Assembly (NCBI GenBank): GCA_025765615.1
Contig: JAIVFJ010000076.1
Span: 212,335 to 276,334, forward strand
DNA length: 64,000 nt
Reading direction: 5' to 3'
Source of the DNA: Zopfochytrium polystomum
Lineage: Eukaryota > Chytridiomycota > Chytridiomycetes > Chytridiales > Chytridiaceae
The position numbers and the translations under genes are program-made. The notes beneath the pieces were generated by a model, which made no database searches, was not told the DNA's origin, and was given only the letters and a program-made list of their open reading frames with translations. Shown in pieces: positions 55,027 to 64,000 of the stretch. Numbering within the stretch: position 1 is the stretch's first letter; each line of letters opens with the position of its first letter.

Positions 55027-58000
55027 TTTTCTGGAAACACAGCCCACTGCCGTTTCGACGCCGGAATCGTGTTCTACGCATGTGGTTTGCTTACTGGTCC
55101 TGCCCTCACATCCTGGGCTCGGGTCTGTGCAAGGTAAACTTGGGCACAAAGGATTTTTGATTTTCTTTTTTTCAGCCCTCACTTAGAACTTTTTTCCAGA
55201 ACAGCGGTGGACGGCTGTGGGAGTATGCTAAATGTGTTGATCAGTCAAAAATACATTAGAAAGGTGCTAACGTTGAGGTCCTGGCGGAGATTTCTGTTAA
55301 GTAACCTTTGCAGGTCAAGGTTGGCCCAAACAACTTTTGCCTTGCAACTGTGTTTCACAGTCCTTTCAGCTGGGTCGTTGGTTCTTTAAATTTTTCAGAA
55401 ACCTGGGGACCCCCTGTGCTTCAATATCAGTTACTGGGGCACTCAACTTTGCAGAGTATCAGCAAAAAGGAGGTTTTTTGGGCATTTTTATTGTCTTACT
55501 TCAAGGAGACAGAAGTTGTCTTTTTAAGAAAGAAATATCATTTCAAGCAAACAAAAGACGTAAAGGAGGCTGGGTGTTCTAGCATCCCTACCATTGAAGC
55601 GAGGGGAAAAAAAAGGTTTTGATATCCAAGGTCTGGATGACACCTACAAAAAAAACCCCCTGTGCCTCATTGCAACAAGACAGGAACTGAAAATGAATAC
55701 AAAGAAAACAGGCCAAGAGACAAACCAAAGGAAGAGATTCTAACAACACGAACAAACGTCAGCAATTAGTAACCAAGAAGCAAAGACAAGAAACAGAATG
55801 GATTTGAATGGAGAAGGTCCAGTCCCCTATCCTATGGCGCAAACATCACTGCAGCTACAATAACAAATGCAGGGTAGACCTGAAGGCCATTCCACCGCAT
55901 CAATTTAAACCAGCTGGCTGGAGCAGTGCCTGTTTTTTCTGGGTACAAAATATGCAGCTGGTTCATTCCAGGCAGTGCATTTGGTGAAGTTGTCAGTTGC
56001 CTGGCTCTGTCGAGAGCATCTCGGTGAGTTGCAAGCACTTTGAGAATATCCAAAATGAAAAACTTGCTCTGAAATCTGCAGTTTCCTTTCACTCCTTGTC
56101 CACCACAAACATCTTGAGGAAGGTAGCAGAAATAGCAGCTGGCAGAATCATCAAATTTAGCCCACACGTTTGATCCTTTGGTCGCATCAGAGTAGGGCAA
56201 CTCCCCCAACCTTTATGCATTCGTGCTGGCCCTGGTGCGACGCCCAACGCAAGGCAAACTCCACAATCACCTTTGTGTGTGTGATATGCTTGCTGGATAC
56301 AAAGGATGGTCCTGGCCTTCATCTGAGGGTTTCCAATCACTCCAACTTGAGGAGGAGCTGCAGCTGGTGCTTGCCTTTGCTTTGCAAACCCAGTTCCAGT
56401 TGCTGGAATACACCTTTGGATGTTGCAGCTGATGGGACTGAAATCAAATCTAGAGCCAATTTCTCTGAAGGAAGGAAGAGCACCACAGCCTTCTGCCCTT
56501 GCTGGCAGTGGTGATGCTCCAACCAAAGAGGGCAAATCAAATGGAGGATAAGTCCCAGGAGCAGCACTGCCATACCCTCCAACACCATCATAAGCAGAAC
56601 CCATCTCAGCACTATTCAACATACCTGCCTCTGGGGCAGTGGCTGAGATAAATCTTGGAAACAATGTGTCACCAGACCTGTTGCCCATTGGGAACACAGG
56701 GTGTTTTGGTGGAACAGCAAAATCAGATGCTTGGCTTGTTGCAGGAATGAACTCCTCTTCAACTTGACTTGCTGTTGCTCCATCCTCCTCTTGCATATCG
56801 TTTGCTTCTGTGAAAAATCTTGGTCTCTTTGGCCCAAGGGAACGGGTGAACTGAGGGGCAGGAAGAAGAGTGCCCATTCCAGAGATTTCCAGCTGGCTTC
56901 TGAACAACTTGACTCCAACTTGATGAGGAGTAACTGGCGGGCCAGGCCTTGACAGATCAAAGGGGCCAGTAGAAGAGATTCTGTCTTCTGAAGAAGACGC
57001 AGAAGCCTTCCCCTTATTCCTGCTTTCTGCAGTTACAAAAAAAGAAGCAGGAGGAGCACTCTCCGCAGTTGCCAAACAAAGGTCCTGGGTCTTAGAATCT
57101 GCACCTGCAATGGTTCTGCTGAGTTCAAAATGAACCAGGAGGCTGGGTTCCCAGTGATTGGCAGGGTCACAAACATCACAGCTTGCATCTTGGCCATGTT
57201 CACCACATGAAAAAGTGTCAGCATCAAAAAAGCTGGATATAGTCATCCGCCTACACTGGTTTCTGGAAACGAACTGTCTGATTGCATCTCGATCCAAGCT
57301 GACAGCATCATCTTTGAACAAAACGCCTTCATAGGGTTCTTCTGCAGCATGTGATTGTCCATCATTGTGCAAAACAATCTGAGCACAAGCCGCTGAACCA
57401 TCTCTCCCAGCTCTTCCTGCTGCTTGAACCCACTGAGTCAGGGAGAAGGGATGACCAATGTGTAGAACAAGCCTAACATCTGGGCAATCCACTCCTGCAC
57501 ACAAGGCAGTTGTGCCAACAATGATTTTCAATCTTCCGTTCAAAAAATCGCAAAGATGATTGTCCATTATCTCGTCTCCTTGACCATCTTTAGAATAATA
57601 GTACTGAGAAGAACAGTCAGCTTTACTTCACAAGGAAAACAAAAATCAACCAGATGGAACTTTCAACACTTACTCCACATTTCAAGGTTTCAGCCCACAA
57701 GACTGCAGCCTTCCTGGTGGTAACAAAGACCATCACAGACTGACCGCGATCAAGTACTCCTCGCACTAGCATCTGAACATGCGCCTCAATCTCAGTTTGA
57801 CCACCATTGACTTTGTGCACCTTGAACTGGGGCTCTCACAACATGCAGCTGTTGCAACCCATAAATTGCACCCAAAGTAGCGTCCTGCTTTGGGGGCAGA
57901 GTTGCAGTTGTCAAGAGAAATGGTACCTTGGCAGCCAGCTGTCCAAGGTTGTTCACATCCTGGAATATTGTGCGCCAAGAGTCAAAGAGTGCCACATGGG

Positions 58001-58258
58001 CTTCATCAATGACAAGCCTCTGAAGCCTACTTGATTCAATCAACGTCAGGGCATACTTGATGCATTCCGCATTTAGTGAGGCATCCACAGTCATAACAAT
58101 CACAGCAGTGGACATAGTGACAAGGTTCAGCGATGTGTGGCTCACATACTGTGCTTCAAGCCCAGCCTTTTCAACCCTCCGCACTATATCCTTTCCCAAT
58201 GCAACAAAAGGTGTCAAAAACAGGACACAGAGTGGCTTGCCATGCTCTCTTTCTGCCT
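55027..58258 (-). repeat. Inverted repeat, right arm
   Basis: Mirror of 48552-51783. The outer end is abrupt inside the helicase coding region, followed directly by subtelomeric repeat DNA. Confidence 0.93.
55832..58258 (-). pseudogene. Truncated helicase copy
   Basis: Second copy of the helicase C-terminal part. It begins after motif I, so it lacks the P-loop, the recombinase-like domain and the zinc fingers. It keeps VIDEAHV, LTTATLPP and QAAGRAGRDGS, and carries the same two frame breaks as copy 1 (near 57819 and 56207). Cannot encode an active helicase. Confidence 0.88.
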
Positions 58259-58800
58259 AGACATATCCGTCCGGCGGGCCGATTAGTACAAACGAAGCCG
58301 ATTAGTACAAACAAAGCCGCACTGCGTCCCACAGAGGGTCCGGTCATCAGCGTTCCCACAGAGGCCCTTGCATCAGCGTTCCCACAGAGCCTGCCAATTC
58401 CGGAAATTGATTTTTTTTTGTCAATTTTTTCATTTTGTTATGTTTTTACGTGAGGGCAAAAAAAACAAAAATGTCCTCACTACGTCCCACAGAGAGCGCC
58501 CTCACAGCGTCCCACAGAGCGCCTCTCATGAGCGTTCCCACAGAGAAAAACGAAGCTGCGTCCCACAGAGCAGGCCCCCCAACAGCGTTCCCACAGACCG
58601 AGTCCGTCAATTATGGCAATTGATTTTTTTTGTCAATTTTTTGATTTTGTTATGGTTTTGCGTCTGCGCTGCGTCCCACACAGAGTGCCCCCAGCAGCGT
58701 TCCGACAGATTGCAATAATTTTTTTTTGTCAACTTTTTCATTTTGTTATGGTTTTATTTCACCACAGCGTCCCCACAGAGTCCCCACAGCAGCACCAAGA
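58259..58800 (+). repeat. Subtelomeric CCCACAGAG / oligo-T repeat family
   Basis: About a dozen GCGTCCCACAGAG or GCGTTCCCACAGAG units alternate with TTTTTTTGTCAATTTTTT and TTTTGTTATGGTTTTA blocks and a GTGAGGGCAAAAAAAAC block. The same family reappears at 63265-63550. Confidence 0.85.
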
Positions 58801-59379
58801 TCCGACTCCCGCTCTGCTCCTCCTCCTCGGCGCCGACGATGGCAACTTGGCCGTCTCGTCGTCGTCGTCGTCTTACGTGTCGTACGTGCCGCATTATCGG
58901 CTGTCAGGGGTGGCGCATCAGACGGCACCCTCCTCGAGCGCATCTACTCGGACGAGGACGACGAGGACGACGACAACATGGACGACGACGACCACCACAA
59001 AAATGGCGACGGCGACCAGGGCGGCGGTGTCGAGGACTACAACAGCAACACCAACAACAGCGCTGACCACGGCTTACGGCGCCCCACCTCCCGCTCCCTG
59101 CCGTCTTCCCACCGCTGCAGCGACCTGCTGAACCACCACAACCAGCAAGATGGCCGCCGCCGCTTCCGTCTCCTCTCTGACTTTGTCGCCCTCTGAGCGA
59201 CCTACCCGCCTGGCGCGCCGAACCCGAGCAGCCCGTACGCCAGCCATTTTTGCACCGGGTGTGGCCGCGACTCGGCGGGGAGACGCCCGCGCGCGAAGGC
59301 GACGTAGCAGCGGCGCGCGTGTGGGGTCGCTCCGCCCGCCGCCGCCGCGGCGGTGCATCCCGCGGGGCGGCGCGGTGAA
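58801..59379. other. Low-complexity GC-rich DNA
   Basis: GAC/AAC-rich repeats (58950-59060) giving Asp-rich or Thr-rich frames. No gene recognised. Confidence 0.4.
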
Positions 59380-60535
59380 CATTGCGCCGCTGCTATCGTA
59401 TGTGGGAAGTCTCCGCAGCGTCGCCATCCTCGCTGCGGCGGAGCCGCAGCGCGCTTGCGCAGCCGCAGCGCGGCGAACGCGGCGGCGACGGCGGCAGCGA
59501 TCCAGGCCAAGTTTGCAGCGGGGAGGCAGTAGGTGGAGCCCGGGTTGAGTTTCGCCTTGCACCACGACAGCGCGAGGACGGCGAGCAGCGCAGCGGCGCA
59601 CGAGAGAATGACCAGTGCGTAGGCTTCGAGCATCAGACGGATAAACATCTTGAAGACCCACTTCGATCCCATCCAGCTGCCCTCCCGTGTCAGGTTGACG
59701 GCCATAAAGCCCAGGACGATCGCGACGAGCAGCGCGAGCGTCAGCTTGAAGGCCGACCCGGGGGTCAGTGTCACCTGACCAAAGAGGTCGTAAACGACAA
59801 AGTTGGGCGCAGGGAGCGGGTCGTCCATCGGTTTCGCCAGTCCTTGCTCGGGCGACCCGGCCAGACTCGGCAGCAGCTGCGGGTCGTCGCGACAGACGGC
59901 AGTCACAAAGCCGCGGAGGTTGTGGAACGGCGCGGACTGCTTCCACGCCTTGAGGAGGGCCGGTGAGTTGGTGCGAACAGCATGCTGCGTGTTCTCGGCG
60001 CGCTCCTGGTGCCCTCCAAGTTGATAAACGCCTTGACGCCCGCGAACCACGGGTGGTAGACGACGCCGTGGCCCCCGGGAGAAACATTTCCTCACCGTTG
60101 TTAAAGTTGAAGACGACGTCGTGCTGCAGGGGCTGCGAGTAGATCAGCGTGCGGACAAACTCGAGCATGACGGCGATGGCGATGCCGTCGTCGGTCAATC
60201 CGTACGACGCGGGCGAGCTGTCGTAGTGCGCCGACACGAGGAGCGCGTGGTGATCTTTCGGTGCTGCGGCGGCGGCAGTGGCGTTTGCGGCGTTTGCGCC
60301 GTTGATGCGGACGATCACGTCGTTGGATTCGAAAAGAACTTGCCCGTGGCGGCCGTGACGTTCACGTTGTCTTCGGCAATGTCGAGGAAGCCCAGGCGGC
60401 CGCGCGACGCGGCGAGGTGGTCAAACTCTTGCAGCTTTTCGATCAGAAAGGCGCGCACGCGCAGGTGGCGTCGCTGTTGTACATGTGCGGCTCGGCGGCG
60501 ATGGTCTGCAGGTGCTCCTAGGCGGCGGCGCCGGA
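59380..60535 (-). pseudogene. M28 membrane protease, N-terminal half
   Basis: Minus-strand frames in order: EHLQTIAAEPH after an in-frame TAG, FLIEKLQEFDHLAASRGRLG, then VIVRING, LLVSAHYDSSPASYG and LTDDGIAIAVMLEFVRTLIY, then FNNGEEMFLPGA. These are the M28 zinc ligands (HYD, TDD) and the catalytic EE of vacuolar/ER (Pff1/ERMP1-like) proteases. A transmembrane part follows in another frame (FKLTLALLVAIVLGFMAVNL, ALVILSCAAALLAVLALSW). At least a stop and three frame changes (near 60465, 60330 and 60080). Inactive. Confidence 0.75.
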
Positions 60536-60599
60536 AAAGGCGCCCGACAGCTTTGTCTCGGAGAGGGGCACAACGGTGGCGGGCATGGTCGTGAGGGCG

Positions 60600-60979
60600 G
60601 ACATGACCACCAGACAGTCGGCACGAGCACCAGGTAGGCGAGGATGGCGAGCGTGTGAGGAGCTGATTCCACCCGGCCGTGCCGATCCGCCGCTCGTACT
60701 CGACGCCGGCGACGATGGAGCGGTACTCGATGATGACTTCGTCGTTGTCTTCGTCCTCGAAGCCGCGGAGGCGGGCAATGACGTGCTGGCCTTCCGAGTG
60801 GAAACCCTTTTCCGCGAGCCAGCGCGGGGAGCGGGGCATCGGGAGCATTAGGACGAGGAGGGTTGCGCCGGGGATGACTTGGAGGGCGAAAGCAAGGCGC
60901 CAGGCAAGGTCGTACCGGCGGCCTATCACCGACACGATGATGCCGTTCACGCAGGACGCGATGAGGATCTAAAAGCAAC
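60600..60979 (-). pseudogene. MFS sugar-transporter fragment
   Basis: One exon after a TTTTAG acceptor at ~60970: GRRYDLAWRLAFALQVIPGA then PMPRSPRWLAEKG, the conserved centre of sugar porters, then a loop with VEYERRIGTAGWNQLL. No other transporter exon is present on either side. Confidence 0.75.
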
Positions 60980-61015
60980 CTTTGCTGACGCTGCTGACGG
61001 TCGGGTTGTATTTCG

Positions 61016-62636
61016 CGGCCGGTGGAACTGGCACGGGTTCTATTTTGTCAGCGACTGGGCGTTTTTCGCGGTGCTGTCGGTCGCAGTGACGCAGGCGCTC
61101 ACGCCGATGGTGCTCAAGTGGTGGAAGGCGGAGGCCGTCGTGGTCGAGGAGCCGACGACGGTCGGCTCCGGTGGAGTGTTGGAGGCCGGAGGGCGTCGAG
61201 GACGCAGGGGGGGGCGGCGGCGGCGGTGTGAGTTTGTGGAAGCGCAAGGTGGTGAAGTTTTTCAAAGCGGCAGATGTGGGGGCTGCAGCCGGTGTTGTTG
61301 TCCGCGATGCCGACCCTGCTGACATTTGACATTTTGATGCAGTTTAGCACGATCCTGCCGACTGGTAAGCCTGGAGTGGGTTTAGTTTTTGTTCGGTCAA
61401 TTGCGCGCAGAAAAGCTCTAACAACCCCCATCTTCCATGTACTCATAAACAACACAACCCAGCCATCTCCGACGGCGCCACGGAGTACAACATCGACCTG
61501 ATCTTTGGCGCGCTCTTTGTCCTGCTGTTTGTCAACCTGCTCCCCGCGCTCCAGCTTGCCAGCCGCTCCACGTCGGCATGCTGTTTGTCGCCATCTTCTG
61601 CCCGCGTACCTTGTTCTGTTTCCCGTTTGACGCCAGGCGCCCTCAAAAGGTGAAATCTCTTTTCCCGTGCCCACCCCACCGACTGACTCCGCCCTCAAAC
61701 TACCCCCGTGCACACACCTCGCCACCACCCAGTACGTCTTTACGAAAACCTGGAACATCACCGACTCCCCCGACAACCCGGGCACGCCGTCCTACCCCAA
61801 CACCACGCAACTGACCCTCAGCCCACTGACCACCATGTCCGCCGCGCGCTTCCAATCCCACATGGCCCGCGCGCCCGCGTCCTTCTCCCTCGACTGCGCG
61901 ATCCCCCCGCCCCGCCCGTCGCACTGTGGTCAAACCCCGTGGCGCGCCGCGCCCCACGTGCACAGCGACCGTCCCGGTGGTGCCGTTCGGCGGATGGGGT
62001 TACACTTACGACAACCCAAGCAAGGAACCGCTGGTGGAGCTGACGCTCAGCGCGCCGCGCGAGGTCCCCGGCACAGGCGGGGTCGTCGAGGTCGAGGGGA
62101 CGCTTGTCGGGACACCTGGCTCGCGCATTTGCACGCTGCAACCTTCGTTCGCGGCTGCAGCTGCAGGCGCGGGGGTGGCCGACCCGTCGCTGGCTTTGTG
62201 GGTGCTGGACGCGGACGAGAGCGGAGACCCGCGGGACGCGACGGCGTGGCGGCCCGAGATGTACGAGTACGGGTACGACGGCGCGCCGGTCGTCATCTTC
62301 GCGCAACCCGGGACGGTGTCCCCTCCGTCGTCCACGTCACCGGCGGCAGGGTTACTGCGAATCCGCGTCCCCTTCCTCGTCCGTTACAACAGCACCATCA
62401 TGCTCCGCCCCGCGGCTCCCGCTGGCGCCACCACATGGCGAGCCGGTCCCCGCCGCCGCGCGCGTCTGTCCGGGCTCGAGTACGTCGAGGCGGCGTGCTA
62501 CCACAGCGAGGTCGAAGACGTCGGTGGGTTGTGGGGGACGCTGCAGGCGCGGCAGGGCGGGTGGATGAAGCCGACACACAGCAAGTTTGGCAGGGTGGGT
62601 GTTGTGCGGAGGGTCAAGGTGGATATGGCGGCATAG
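61016..62636 (+). pseudogene. Probable C-terminal half of M28-type membrane protease
   Basis: Plus strand: membrane segments FYFVSDWAFFAVLSVAV, LLTFDILMQFSTILPT, (intron 61365-61462, in phase) DLIFGALFVLLFVNLLPALQ, then after a one-base frame change (~61563) VGMLFVAIFCPRTLFCFPFD. A further exon from ~61732 (YVFTKTWNITDSPDNP) runs through a lumenal-type domain to the TAG at 62634. Membrane order and the LLTFDILMQF stretch resemble the second half of ERMP1/Pff1-like proteases. The assignment is weaker than for the N-terminal half. Confidence 0.4.
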
Positions 62637-62643
62637 TGGCTCC

Positions 62644-62678
<35 letters not shown>

Positions 62679-63264
62679 CGTTTGAGCGTCTGGCTCTCGC
62701 GGTGTCGCACTTGTTTGCCTTCTGCCCGAACCACACCCAGTTCCCATCACGCCCTCCTGCTCGACCCGCCCCTTTGTTGCTGCTGCCCGTCGCCCGGTGA
62801 CCTTAGTTTTTCTTTCTTTTTTTTTTTTTTTTTGGTTTTTTTTTTCTGGTACTTGCCCTAGAGTGTTGTGTCTTGTTGAGAGCGGGTTGGTTGGTGTGGT
62901 GCGCACATATGTGTGTCCGTGTGCGTGTGTGTGTTTTGTGAGGGGCTCCGTTCGTGCAAAACTTCAGAGCAAAGGGGGGGAAATGAATGTGAATTTCGGT
63001 TGCAGCAACCCAGCGGTGGGGAAAAAAAGAAAGAAAAAAAATAATCGCAATGTGGGTGAGAGAGTCCCGTCCTGTCTGCTGCGGATTCCACGCTCAAGCA
63101 CCCACTGCTCTTGGGGATTGGGTTGGAGAGGGAGGGGGCCGAAGGCACCGAAGTTGTCACACAAGGGTTGCTCTTGTTGTGCGCCCCCCTTGCACCCTGC
63201 TGCTGCTGGTCCTAGACGGCCGCTGATCAGCCGATTAGCGCTAACGAAGTCCGACTGCGGGTGT
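62637..63264. other. Subtelomeric DNA with poly-T
   Basis: T runs at 62647-62679 and 62812-62845, a GT-rich stretch near 62900-62935, and no supported gene. Confidence 0.5.
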
Positions 63265-63550
63265 CTGCCCCACAGCGTCCTAACAGCATTCCGACAGAGT
63301 CTGTCAGTTTACCGCAATTGGTTTTTTTGTATGGTTTTACGTGAGGGCAAAAAAAACCATGTCCTCACTGCGTCCCACAGAGAGGGCCCCACCAGCATCC
63401 CCACAGAGCCCCAATCCCCACTGCGTCCCACAGAGAGCACCCCACAGCGTCCCCACAGAGTCCCCAAAAGCAATTGATTTAATTTGTGTATTTTTTTGTT
63501 TTATTATGGTTTTATTTCACCACATCTGAAGGCAAAAAAAATATGTCCCT
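63265..63550 (+). repeat. Subtelomeric CCCACAGAG / oligo-T repeat, distal block
   Basis: Same modules as 58259-58800, in the same orientation. Confidence 0.85.
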
Positions 63551-63770
63551 CTGGTGCCGCTGTCACCGCCGCCGCCGTCGTAATGATCGCCCTTTCTACC
63601 TGATCTCTCGTCTTCATCAACCCAATTGCCTGCGCATGATGCAGGAGCTGGACGCTACTGGCGGATGCTGGGCTGGCATGCCTGCGCGACAGGGTTGGTG
63701 GGGGGAGGGCTGGGACGGGGGTCGAGGTGGGCGGCGGCTGGGATGAAGGTGGTGGTGGTGGGATGCCGGC

Positions 63771-64000
63771 GTCAGGGTTAGGGTTAGGATTAGGGCTAGG
63801 GTTAGGGTTAGGGTTAGGCTTAGGTTAGGGTTAGGATCACGATAGGGTTAGGGTTAGGGTTAGGGTTAGGGTTAAGGTTAGGTTAGGGTAAATAGGGTTA
63901 GGGTTAGGGTTAGGGTTAGGGTTAGGGTTAGGGTTAGGGTTAGGGTTAGGGTTAGGGTTAGGGTTAGGGTTAGGGTTAGGGTTAGGGTTAGGGTTAGGGT
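63771..64000 (+). repeat. Telomere (TTAGGG)n
   Basis: Degenerate to ~63890 (GGATTAGGGCTAGGG, GGCTTAGG, a GGATCACGATAGGG interruption), then perfect TTAGGG to the window end. The G-rich strand runs 5' to 3' outward, so this is a chromosome end. Confidence 0.98.

Noticed and set aside
61667..62800. Single long plus frame crossing the poly-T at 62647
   Set aside because: Runs through a poly-Phe artefact and changes frame relative to the recognisable protein, which stops at 62634.

Overview
The window is the right end of a eukaryotic nuclear chromosome. The last ~230 bases are a (TTAGGG)n array reading G-rich toward the end, preceded by a degenerate telomeric zone. Genes are intron-rich (introns mostly 60-140 bp, GT-AG) in a GC-rich background with long CT, GT, GA and poly-A/T microsatellites. 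A CBM52-type GH16 glucanase, a Zn2Cys6 transcription factor, a chromodomain Ty3/gypsy element, a kinase with Sel1 repeats, WW-type ankyrin repeats and a YHYH-domain protein together point to a fungus, most likely an early-diverging (chytrid-like) one. That placement is inference.

Layout. 1-8.2 kb: an F-box-like gene, coding-like fragments, a short-chain dehydrogenase, a broken BTB fragment and a four-exon secreted glucanase. 8.9-11.9 kb: a microsatellite and dispersed-repeat desert with a dead Ty3-type integrase and a Sel1 fragment. 13.7-19 kb: a three-exon gene joining an MLKL-NTD-like helical domain, an apparently active kinase domain and 14 Sel1 repeats, followed by a frameshifted paralogue of its N-terminal domain. 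20-28.9 kb: a multi-exon membrane protein, gag and copia-pol remnants, and a YHYH-domain gene that carries a solo LTR and is joined through an intron containing telomere repeats to an FkbM-methyltransferase-like tail. 29.2-32.3 kb: a seven-exon Zn2Cys6 regulator whose reading frame closes exactly (814 aa). 33-39 kb: decayed retroelement, ankyrin and low-complexity DNA.

39.4-58.3 kb is the most unusual part. A very large gene combines OrsD-like zinc fingers, a tyrosine-recombinase-like domain and a RecQ-like helicase. It is interrupted by a young, complete chromodomain Ty3/gypsy element (41,827-47,219; 5-bp target duplication; one LTR difference seen). The element has a textbook -1 frameshift signal, possible self-priming and, in its LTR promoter, a dense array of heat-shock-element pentamers. 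The C-terminal half of the helicase gene recurs as the other arm of a 3.2-kb inverted repeat flanking a small intact three-exon gene of unknown function.

58.3-64 kb is subtelomeric: a CCCACAGAG / oligo-T repeat family, broken pieces of an M28 membrane protease on both strands, a sugar-transporter fragment, and the telomere. Short interstitial telomere motifs occur at several points, some at gene breaks, suggesting repeated end-repair and rearrangement.
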